Part shown: one piece after another, positions 1 through 9,814 of the stretch
Layout of the letters: each line of letters begins with the position of its first letter
How positions within the stretch are numbered: position 1 is the stretch's first letter
Source of the DNA: Uloborus plumipes
Taxonomy: Eukaryota > Arthropoda > Arachnida > Araneae > Uloboridae
Reading direction: 5' to 3'
Length of the DNA stretch: 64,000 bases
Assembly: GCA_038373865.1 (NCBI GenBank)
Contig: JAXGGA010001626.1
Coordinates: forward strand, 81,681-145,680
Program-made: the position numbers and the translations under genes
Notes under the pieces: model-generated
The model's input: the letters and a program-made list of their open reading frames with translations, nothing else
Told to the model about the DNA's origin: nothing
Databases searched by the model: none

Positions 1-790
1 TAATATTTCAAGATCCACTTTAATCTACTCATTAAAGCAGATTAAAATATTTACATTAACAATTGTATTTCAATGTAAATATTTTAACAAATTGTTACTT
101 TTCATGTGAAGGGCCAGGGGGGGGGGAGATGAAAATCACTTTTTCGTTAATTTTGAGATATTATCACTATCTAGGGGTTATGAAAGAATAGTATCATCTG
201 GTAGAACAACAAAGTGGTAAAAAAGATGAGAAGCGACCGAAATGTGTATAAAAACTCGAAAAACTACATAAGGAGCTACGAGAAATCACACTTTGTTCTT
301 CGTTTATCTCGAAATCGCTTTTTGGTCATTTTTATCTTTTTTCCCCGTTGCCCTTCATATATTTTTTTTATTAAAATTGCAATATTATCTTACCTCTGAT
401 TATTTTTATCTCTTCGTTTAAAAACCTTAAATTAGAAAAAAAAATATTCAAGTATTTATCACGAAAATCATTAATTTTAACAGATACGATGAGATAATAA
501 TGAAAACGAGAACATATTCATAAAATGTGTATTAGTAACTGAGACATGCAATTTTTACCTACTATTTAGTAATAATAAAAACATAAAATTTTATATGGTC
601 TGATAACGCATTAATAGTTTTGCACCTTATTTAAGTTTTTTAATAAACCTTCAAGGGATGAAAGTTTAGATGCTACAGAACTTGGTGCTATGCAATTTTG
701 CTTATTGCACTCTCAAAGGAAAAAAAAAGCAACTTTCACAGCTGTAAAAATGTTATATTTCTTTCATTCTATTAATGTCATTCTTTACAG
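1..790 (+). other. Intron tail upstream of the first visible sDscam exon
   Basis: AT-rich sequence with no recognisable exon. It ends in a pyrimidine-containing 3' splice site (ttctttacag) just before 791. The exon after it enters in phase 2, so an upstream exon outside the window must supply two bases of a serine codon. Confidence 0.7.
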
Positions 791-939
791 CTATGAAATC
801 TTCGAAACTATGGAACCCAAAGCCATGGTGTCCGAACTGATAATAAGGACCACCGATCGCGACGACGGAGCCCTTTATTCTTGCGTTACAGAAAATGAAT
901 TTGGCAGTGACGAGCGAAAAATTCGACTTCTCGTAATGG
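791..939 (+). CDS. sDscam: sDscam gene 1, exon a: C-terminal half of the last Ig domain
   Basis: Partial gene. This exon encodes 49 whole codons and gives the F strand of an Ig domain: the segment DDGALYSCVTENEFGSDE contains the D-x-G-x-Y-x-C pattern with the disulfide cysteine, followed by the G strand (RKIRLLV). The intron enters in phase 2 and leaves in phase 1 at G|gtatga. The next coding block starts the first FNIII domain, so this is the last Ig (Ig3 in shortened Dscam, equivalent to Ig9 of insect Dscam). The first half of the domain and all earlier Ig exons lie to the left of the window. The protein would be an extracellular homophilic recognition receptor. Family assignment rests on the order of domains and the residue patterns; the exact paralog is unknown. 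Confidence 0.88.
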
Positions 940-3747
940 GTATGATACTATACAGTAACTCATATTTTCAACATTTGTATATGTTTATCCCTGCAAATGT
1001 TTAAAATGTTGCCCCTATGTTAGGGTAACGCTTCGACAATGTAAGTTCGGACGAAACAATAAATGTATATGAAGGTGATTTTAAATACTCGTTTTTCTAT
1101 GTTATCATCCCGAACAGTTTACACACTTTAGACTTTTAATAGATTTTGAAAAAGCTACGATACGTTGCTTATCAGCGACAGGTTTATGGAAGAAACCACT
1201 CCACTATACAGAAATGTCTTCTCTCAAACACATTTTGACCCGTTAACCAACAATTTAGTTGGAGAAGAAAGCATTTTAACCACTTCCCTTACAAATTATT
1301 TTGGAAAAGATTGCAAAAAAAAAAAAAAATAACAATAATAATAATAACATTTGTTGATACGCTTTTATTAGTTTCACATGTGGGTCTGTATGTATGTGTG
1401 AATGTATGTATGTAACTCTGAAAAAAAAAAGATAAATTCACTTCATTTACAAATATAAAAGTAATATATTAAAAACTATTATTAATACTAAAGGCAAAAT
1501 TATATTACATGTTGATGTATTATAAGTACTTGTAAACTTAGCGGATATTCAATAGTTTTGAAAATCAGAGAGAAATCAGCTAGAGTATCATGAAAATATA
1601 GTTTAACCTTTAGTATTAAGTGTATTACACTTAAATTTAAAAGCGTATTTTTTAGTTTTTTTGAACTATAATTTAATTATTTAATTTGCTTTTTAAATAC
1701 AAAGAAATGAAACAAACAAAATATGTAGGTTTCAAATTGAATTTTAATTTTTTTGTTGGTATAAAATCATTTAGTTTCACCCGAGTTTTCTTGGGATAAT
1801 AATTACCTGCTACTCATGGAGCCCGAGATAACTCGGGATAAGCAGGCAAGCGGTTACACTCATTCGGTTAAAGAAAATTATTTTCGTAATCATCCTTATG
1901 TGTATAAATTGTTGACTACAACTGCATAATATAGTATGTTATAGTATCTAGCCTCATATTGTGGAGCGACAACGAAGAAGTTCGGAAATGATACATTTCA
2001 ATACATGGAGTTTTAAAGTAATATTATAATAGAGCGAATTTGAGTTGCTCAAACAAGGCGTAAATTTTTAATTAACACAAAACTAATGCAGTAAAAGTAA
2101 TTTAACACAAAACAATTAGAAATCTAATATGAAAAGTATGCTGATAAAAGTTTAATAAGTCCCTTTTTTTTTTTTTTTTAAGTTTAACTTTGTTATGTAA
2201 CAGTTAATTCGGCGCGCGGTAAGTAAATCCATTTTTCGTCTGCAGCACCTTTTTGAGAACTTTTCGCATAATATAGGCGTCAGATTAATATTTGTTTCAT
2301 TATCGTCCTCGGCAGAATATTATCTAATAATTCTTTATTAAACATTTCTGTGGTTAAATTTTTCCAAACGTTATCAGTCATCCATCTCACATGCATACCC
2401 CTCTGCTTTATTATAGTCCTCGTGGTCATTCCATAGTGACTAACGTAACATTCAGAGCTGATTTTGTAACTGTTTTTACTTGTACTTGTAACTTAAAGGA
2501 TAAAAAATATTTTTAAGTTATACTGGTGGATTTACAATGTACATTTTATCTATGTATCATTTCTGCAAAGAATTTAAAACAAAATTACTGACAGTAGATA
2601 TTTTTTCAACAAAAATAGCAGTATGACTAACGTAACATTTTTGCAACCCTGAAAATTAATGCTCATGTTGTGAAGTAAAAATTTCTGAAAGTTAAGCAAG
2701 AGTTAAAAATTGAATGATATATTTGAAAAATGTGAAAAGTTGGCTTTTAAAAACATAAAACACATTTATGAAATCTTATTTTCTATTAGTCTTAAGTGTC
2801 ACTTTTTCTCAAGATGGAGTGTGACTAACGTAACGTGACTCACGTAACCATCGAATATCAAGCAGTAGACACACTACAAACTATTTATTATGGCTAATCT
2901 CAGTGATAATTACAATACTTTTTCAATTTTGTTTTAAACTTCTTATGTTGTATAATTTTTATGTATTTATTCATTTTTTGATACCTTTTCACTTCGGTAT
3001 TTTTTTCCTCCGGCTGAGGTTGACAGTGTTATAGAATAACCCCTTGTCATAATTAAATTGAACAATCCTTACTTATCCCTGCACTGAAAACGCCACTAGT
3101 AACTAGAGAATCGTTCATATTTGGGAACTTAAAATAAAATTACATTTTAATGTTTTCACCTAATTTCGAGTGCATAATTTACAAAAAAGTTTTAAAACTT
3201 TATTTTTGAAATAAAAATTAAGGTATGTCTCACTACTTTGTGTTATTCTTTTTCTTTTTGTCTCCTATATGTTAGTAGAACTGTAACGCGCGTTTAATAG
3301 AACCATTTATGTATGTGCTGTTAGAAAAGATGTGAATAAAAAAAATTGAGTTTTCTTCAACAGTTTCAATCATATCTTACACAGTATTAAATATTTTCTA
3401 ACAAATTTCTTTAGAGGAAAAAAAATGTATACGAAGCTATATAAGTATCAATGCACAGTAAATAGCATCTGGTAAGAGATTATTCGCATAAAACTACCTA
3501 ATGATGTAAATAATGCAACTAAATAATGTCTTTTGTAAATTTTAAAGTAAGAAACTTATATCATAAAATTTTTGAAATGAAATTTGTCACTAGTTCTAAT
3601 ACCTTAATTAAACATAAAATGCTGGTAAAAATGTAGAAGTTTCAGTAAATGAATGTGTAATGATTTTTCTTATATTTTGAGTATATGTGAACTGAAATAT
3701 TGCTTTACAAAAATCACGAAAGGTAACTTTTTCCCTACTATTTATAG
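940..3747 (+). other. Intron 1 of sDscam gene 1
   Basis: GT-AG intron with no supported exon. It holds a nested hairpin near 1806-1846 (CCTGCT/AGCAGG outside CCCGAG/CTCGGG) and a 2.4-2.9 kb stretch in which gactaacgtaac recurs. The rest is AT-rich sequence I do not recognise. Confidence 0.75.
2438..2848. repeat. Interspersed GACTAACGTAAC motif cluster
   Basis: The 12-mer gactaacgtaac occurs exactly at 2438-2449, 2625-2636 and 2823-2834, and a one-base variant (gactcacgtaac) lies at 2837-2848. Spacing is about 187 and 198 bp. I found no terminal inverted repeats, so the type of element is unknown. A similar GTAAC-bearing motif recurs inside the element at 58799-60417. Confidence 0.5.
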
Positions 3748-3879
3748 AGGTGCCCGCCGCTCCACTAGATGTAAAAATAAGAGAAATATGGAGTCGTAGT
3801 TCTAGCGTGTCTTGGGCTCCACCTTACAGCGGCAATTCGCCAATTACTAAGTACATAGTGCAGTACTGGAGAGATATTG
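3748..3879 (+). CDS. sDscam: sDscam gene 1, exon b: first half of FNIII domain 1
   Basis: The 43 whole codons begin with E-V-P-A-A-P, the linker that starts the first FNIII domain after the last Ig in Dscam proteins. They continue through the B-strand tryptophan (SVSWAPPYSGNSPITKY) to the C strand IVQYW. Phase 1 in (G|AG makes Glu) and phase 1 out at G|gtatga. Splitting each FNIII domain over two exons is seen for all three domains here. The fold is extracellular and forms part of the membrane-proximal stalk. Confidence 0.92.
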
Positions 3880-6677
3880 GTATGATTATAAACTTAAGAA
3901 AGTTCCTGTATGTAATTTTTCTGTTTGGCTTATAACTGACTTACGTTGTGTATGTCAACATAGCTTTGAAAATAAATAATATTGTTTCTATGTTTCAGTC
4001 AAAGTAGTTAAAAGCAAGAGCTACTGGTTTAAAATTAGTTAATCATTCTATACATAATCGGCTTGTCTTAAATTCGGCGATCAAGTTTTTAATGAACAAC
4101 ATTGGTTTCAACTCAACAAAAAAGGGTTTAAAATATGCATAAGTAAGGCAAAAGATAATAAAATACTCAATTTATAAAAGTAAAACCATCTGTAACAAAA
4201 AATTTTCCCTGAAAGCACTGTTTAAGTTCACTTCTTGTTAGAATAATCTACCAGAAAATGTAATAAGAGTTTGGTAATTGTAACATACATTTTTTCCTTA
4301 AAAACTTCGAAAAGAAGGACAGAGAGGAATTCTTTAAAAGGCCATAGATCTATTGTGGAAAAGCTTTTAAATTAAATATCAAGATGCTCTTTTAAGATGG
4401 GATAATTTCTTAAGCATCGTGTGATGTCGAGACTTTAATTTCTCCTATTATGCTGGAAATTTACACTATAACTTTTGCATTTTTTTGCTGTTATGTAAGA
4501 AATATTTTTTTAACATTTTCCTCCATTTTACGTAGAAGGGTCTATTCAGAACGCTGGTATTTACACGGTTGTTAAAGTTTATCTAAGTAACAGGAAGAGT
4601 TCTTTAAACTCAGCTTTTTAAAAATCCCTATGCATTTTATTTATATTTGCGGACAAAACTAAACTGTAAGCATTAACACTAAACACCCAATTTAGAACAT
4701 GTACTCAGAAATCCCACTTTTTTTTTTCATCATTAAACCTATCAAAAATAACAACTAAAGGAAATAAGAGATAAATAATTGCCATGGATTGCTTCCAATT
4801 TGAACAAAAGGTTTGCTTGCATTTGAGTGTGCTTAAGCAAACACAAATTATGATTTCAGAAAAAAAATAAGCATAATTGCAGAGAGTATCCTTTAAAATT
4901 GCATTTAAAAAAATTATAATTTTTTAATCACAAATTAGTGAAACTTCAGAAAAAAAGTCCACTTAAATGTTTGGTACTTTTTCTCTCATACATTAGTATT
5001 ATATGTGGTTAGAAACTGGCTAAAAATATTTTACTGTGTAATTTCTATTTTCCAAGCAGAAATATATATTTTCAGTATAATAATAATGTTTATAAATATT
5101 TATAAAAGAAATGTATATTTTTCAGAAATATATATTTTCAGCATAAGAAAAGCGTGTACTCAAATACTCGCTAATGAAATTACGAAGAACTAGAAAAAGA
5201 TGAAGTGAGCATTAAGGTTTTACATCCGACGCATTCTAAGCATCAAAAAGAGTAAAACTCGTCGATTACTACTTGCGAGCAAGAATTACGTTTTTGGCTG
5301 ATTGCCAAGAGAGCTCTGACGTCATCATCTGACGTCAATTATGCTCTAGGGAGCAAATGCCCCTGACACGTGCCTCAAATATGGCCTCTTGCGTACAAGA
5401 GCAGTGGCTCTAATTTTTGTTGTAGGAAATGAAGCAATGCTTTTTTTTCTCTTTCTCTCTTAGAATGAATGATTTATAGCATTATGTTTTCCATCTGTAA
5501 ATACAGTAAAATTCGTGCGTGTCACTATAAAAGTGAAGTGAAATTTTTATTTTCTCATTATGTACCTTATTCTTTACATGTAAAGAGGTGTATTTCAAAA
5601 GAGGTACTGAAGACGTAAACTTTTTTTTTTTTTTAATATTGTTGTCCTGTACTTGAAATTATCTCACAAAATAAACAACCATGCAAAATGGAAAAGAAAG
5701 AACATGACATTTAAATGATGGTTGCTAGTTCTACACCCGGCGAGGGGGAAGGGGTTATGGCGCAGATAGAACCACTGAAATTTTTAATGGAGTTAGTTAA
5801 GATATTGTCTTCTCTTTTTGAGGGAGTCTCACTCTTGGGAAATGCTCTGTAGTATTTGAAGGGGTTGTTATCGCTCTTGGATGGAGATGGGCACCACAAA
5901 ATAGAGTTTTTGAACATAAAAAAAAGGACACGTAACAATTTAAGTGTTACTTCTTTTAGAATGTTGTTTACAACAGCATTTATCAAGAAGAGTAACAGGA
6001 TTAAAAGTTATTTTTAAAATTCCACTACTTCTCATCAAATTATTTCTTTTGTAAATAGGATTTACAATTATATCAAAATAATCTGATTACATTTCGAATT
6101 GGAACAAATGCTAGTGTTTTTCACTATTGAAAACCTTAATTATTTGACTATCTATTTTATGAACATTGAATATGTATTTTATTCAAACAAACCTTTTCGC
6201 ATTGCTTTGTAAATATTAGTAAACGATCAAACACCACTAAAAGAATAAATGACTATAAATGTTATATGAAACGTATGTGAACTCTCCATTTTAATGTAAA
6301 AGAAGCTTGGAATCATTTGAAATAGTGAAATTATGTTTTATTATCTAACTCTCATATTACATCAGTAGCGTGCGTTGCATTAAACGCAGAATCATAAAGT
6401 TCATTTCTTTCTAATTAATATTTTAAACTAGTCCTTGTTTTGCAGAGGCAGTGAACATAAAACTCCGGATATTTTTAAGATATAAGGCGATTGTTGTGTT
6501 AAATAAAAGGAAAGTCTTCTATAGTTACGATTTTTTAAAGTCCTGGCATAAAACTAAAAGTGTAAAAACTATTAAAACTATATCTTGATTAAATGCAACA
6601 TTATCACTTAAATACTACCTGCCACTTTAATAACAAAAACACAAATGCAACGAATAATTTCTTGTGTAATTCCACAG
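3880..6677 (+). other. Intron 2 of sDscam gene 1
   Basis: GT-AG intron inside FNIII-1. It has no recognisable coding content; the open frame on the - strand near 5711-5986 looks like chance. The only notable site is a pair of perfect CRE palindromes TGACGTCA at 5317-5324 and 5330-5337. Confidence 0.75.
5317..5337. promoter_or_regulatory. Paired CRE-type palindromes
   Basis: Two perfect TGACGTCA octamers lie 13 bp apart (start to start), joined by tcatc. The octamer is the consensus for CREB/ATF bZIP factors. There is no other evidence that this is an enhancer. Confidence 0.3.
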
Positions 6678-6845
6678 GTGGACAACCTCATCGTCTACTT
6701 GAAATATCAGCACCAAGCTCTCAATCCTCAGCTTTGTTGAAGGATCTGCATCCGGGAACTTCATATGTACTCAAAGTTGTGGCAGAGAATGCGGTTGGCA
6801 GGGGAGAGCCCTCTGATGCAGCATACCTTAAAACAGGAGAAGAAG
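6678..6845 (+). CDS. sDscam: sDscam gene 1, exon c: second half of FNIII domain 1
   Basis: Fifty-five whole codons flanked by phase-1 junctions (G|GT restores Gly; out at G|gtgggt). The sequence LLKDLHPGTSYVLKVVAENA is the E-F strand signature of FNIII domains (L-x-P-x-T-x-Y), followed by VGRGEPSDAAYLKT, the typical G strand. It completes the domain begun by exon b. The 3' splice site is ttccacag; a methionine codon upstream of it is intronic and is not the start. Confidence 0.92.
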
Positions 6846-7711
6846 GTGGGTACACTGTTTTTCTTAAAACTTTTTTTTTAATTGCTAAACACGACTTATG
6901 CTAAATAAAATTTACTTAAATCGTAGCAATTGTAGTGTATAACTATTTTCAATTCATAAAAATTTAACCAAAACAGATTGGATCCAAATAAATTCTGAAA
7001 GAAACAAAAACATCTGACCTATCACAGTTTGCAATACTCCGTTCGATTAGCTCTACAAATCATCATAGACGATTAGTATAGTTTAGACAGAAAGCAGAGG
7101 GGCGGCATTTCCGCTACTTTTTCCTATTTACTCTAGTGTCTCTCTACTTTTTAAATATTTAATACAAGCATCTCATCAATTTTTGATTACATTAACTTAC
7201 CTTCCCGCTCTTTAAATAGCAGACAATCATTCGACGGCGGAATTGTGCATTATGTATTGTTATTAGTCTCCTGAAATAACCAAATAATGCTGTTACTTTT
7301 AAAAAAAATACAAATAGAAGCAATTCATATCAGTTTAACAACATAGAAAAAAAATAAATCCTGTTTTCTGTGATCGTATTAGGAGGAAGGTATATAGTTT
7401 ACTTTTCATTTTACATTCCTATTCAACACCTTTGGTCAATATTGATCTCAGCTGTGTCAATAGACCTATGGGATTAAACAGGGAAAAACATATAATGATT
7501 ATAATAAATAGTAACAATTAAAAATTATAAACTAAAAACGTACTCTTTTTTATTTAAAATTAATTTAAAATATAAATTAATTTTATTTGAAATTATGTAA
7601 GATAGATTAGCTCTTTTTTTTTTTTTTTTTTTGCTTTTCTTTTCTCAAAATCTTAAAGCATATGCTGCACTTCGTTTATTTAAATTGATACAATATTTTC
7701 AACATTTGCAG
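6846..7711 (+). other. Intron 3 of sDscam gene 1
   Basis: GT-AG intron between FNIII-1 and FNIII-2. It contains A/T tracts, including a run of about 19 T near 7614-7632, and nothing else I recognise. Confidence 0.75.
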
Positions 7712-7782
7712 AACCAAACTCGCCACCTGCAGATATCATTGCAGAGCCTAGAGGGTCTTCTACAATCAGAGTTTCATGGAAG
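7712..7782 (+). CDS. sDscam: sDscam gene 1, exon d: start of FNIII domain 2
   Basis: A 71-bp exon of 23 whole codons, too short to stand out as an ORF. It begins with the G|AA junction codon and reads PNSPPADIIAEPRGSSTIR then VSWK, which is the A and B strands of an FNIII domain with its conserved tryptophan. It ends in phase 0 at AAG|gtaagt, a near-consensus donor, and exon e continues in frame with PPP. Support is the in-frame join on both sides plus the FNIII pattern. Confidence 0.9.
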
Positions 7783-8819
7783 GTAAGTAGAATTTTAAAT
7801 TAATAAATAATTTTTCTTTCCATGAAATTAAAATTAACGTCCTTGTGCAGATCTCCTTTTTAGAATAAGAAAAGCGTTGATAAAATGGTTAAATACACAA
7901 GGGAGAATCTTTTCTTTGATATTTGATACTGATAATTATGTTTAAAATGTTTTTCTTAGTTGATGAGCTGTTTTTTAGTAGTCTATTAGCAAGGGTATTT
8001 TTTTCTTTTCCAAAGGAGAAAATAAGCAATTTTTTTAAATGTATTTATTTATTTTATTTATGTATTTTTTTTTTTTTTTTTTTTGCGTGAATGCTCTATA
8101 CTAACTGCCTGTACTCCCGATTTCTAATTTTTGCTATGTATTGTTACAAATATTATTATTTTGCTCTTTTCTGAAACACACATAGAAGCAGGATTAATTT
8201 CACTTAAATAAAAAAGTATGAAACAATTTTTACTTTTTCCACTATAACACCTCAAACACCACTCTTTTTATCAATTTTACCCTATTTCTTAAATTCTTCA
8301 TGTTGTCAAATTCTTGAAAATAAAAACTTATCATTTTTTAAAAATAAAGGAAGAGCATACATTGCTCGTAAACTTTACAAACTTTACAAAATTGCTTGTA
8401 AACTTTTGTACATGTGAACTTTAATCATGAAAACTACTGCAATGAATTCCAGAACTTTCGTAAAACCGAGCCTCTTTACAATAAATACTCGTATGAAGGC
8501 CCGTCATTTCGGGGTTCGGTTGCCCCCCCCCCCCCCGACTTTGGGAAATCCATGTATTTACATGTAAGTAGGCGTGGTTTTTGCCTTTTTGTCAAATTTA
8601 CATTGTGTGTAAACCCTTTGCCTCCCCCCCACCCGGAAAATTCGAAATGACGGGCCTGCTCGTATGTCAGTTCACACGCACACACAAATAAACATATAGT
8701 TCAACTGTACGGCAGAGTTAAAGGCGTCGCGAAGCTAAGCAAAAATGTTGATTATTTTCTTTCATAACTGTCGTTCAAGCATCATTGTGGACCATTCATC
8801 TTCAGTTTTTTTTCCCTAG
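7783..8819 (+). other. Intron 4 of sDscam gene 1
   Basis: Phase-0 GT-AG intron inside FNIII-2. It contains a 163-bp hAT-type MITE (8496-8658) and a long T tract near 8066-8085; the rest is unrecognised. Confidence 0.75.
8496..8658. mobile_element. 163-bp hAT-type MITE
   Basis: Terminal inverted repeats share aggcccgtcatttcg (left) and its complement (right). The element is flanked by a perfect 8-bp duplication ctcgtatg at 8488-8495 and 8659-8666, the duplication length of hAT transposons. The interior has a run of C (8523-8536) and no coding capacity. The right end reads CAGGCCC... inward as hAT ends often do; the left first base is A instead of C. Confidence 0.8.
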
Positions 8820-9057
8820 CCTCCTCCTAAGGATAGCTGGAACGGATTGCTTAAGGGATACTATGTGGGCTACAAAAGTAGGGACTCCAGCCAGCCGTAC
8901 TCTTACAAGAGCGTCGAATTCCAACCGGACGTGCAGCAGGAATTCTTCTTGACGCACCTTCTGAAAGCTTCAGACTACAGCGTCGTCGTCAAAGCTTTCA
9001 ACGGCGCTGGAAGTGGACCGCCATCACATGAGCTCTATGTCAGAACGCTGGATGGAG
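8820..9057 (+). CDS. sDscam: sDscam gene 1, exon e: rest of FNIII domain 2
   Basis: Seventy-nine whole codons starting with PPPKDSWNGLLKGYYVGYK, the C strand of FNIII-2, directly continuing the VSWK of exon d. It ends with FLTHLLKASDYSVVVKAFNG (E-F strands) and the G strand around HELYVRTLDG. It is clearly richer in GC than the surrounding introns. Phase 0 in and phase 1 out at G|gtaggt. Extracellular stalk domain. Confidence 0.93.
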
Positions 9058-9718
9058 GTAGGTTGTTGAGCAGTTGAGGATTCCTATCTTGTTTCAATAT
9101 ACTGCTTTGATGCACTTTGCACTTTTTAGATTTTTGTTGTTTATATTTAATCAAACTCACTTTGTGGTCCACTCTTGTGTTGTCTATGTTTCGGAAGCAA
9201 GTACTGTGTGACTAACTGTTTGTGTCGCCAATACTAGGAACATAAATACCTGTTCAAATGTTTTCTTTTTTTAGTGAAACAGACACAAAACCTATTAATT
9301 GTAACGCTAAGATTTTAATGGTAATAATTCCAACACTAAAATGTTCCGATCCATAAGATTTGGCTACGATTTTTCATCTGAGAGCAGAAAATGCATTCGA
9401 CTCTTTAAAATAACTTCTAACTAAATGGAAACATTTCAGAGTCTAAAAAGTATTCTCTTATTTGCAGACTTTCCAGAGAATTGAATTATAACTAAAAAAA
9501 CTTGAATTATTCGTACAGATTGTACCAACGTCCTTTGAGGTCTTGAAATTTACTTTGCATAGCGTAATTGTTTGTTAATCGTTCATTTTCGTTCCCTGAG
9601 GTAAACCAATCAATTCTTATTGCAAATAAAATTTTGTATAATTGTTAAAAACAAATTACGCTGCTTTGCTAATATATGAACTTAATATTTATAACTTATA
9701 TGTTTTATTTCACTACAG
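9058..9718 (+). other. Intron 5 of sDscam gene 1
   Basis: GT-AG intron between FNIII-2 and FNIII-3, ending cactacag. No other feature recognised. Confidence 0.75.
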
Positions 9719-9814
9719 ATTTACCCCCTGCTCCTTCGCTGTATGTCATAGCCACATCTGCTACGTCGGTCAGCCTCCGTTGGAATACACGAAAAATAGA
9801 CAATCCACTTTCAG
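9719..9814 (+). CDS. sDscam: sDscam gene 1, exon f: first half of FNIII domain 3
   Basis: Thirty-one whole codons. The junction codon G|AT gives Asp, then LPPAPSLYVIATSATSVSLR followed by WNTRKIDNPLS: the A and B strands with the conserved tryptophan, then the loop before the C strand. Phase 1 in and phase 1 out at G|gtatgc. The exon boundary falls at the same place in the fold as the b/c boundary in FNIII-1. Confidence 0.9.
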
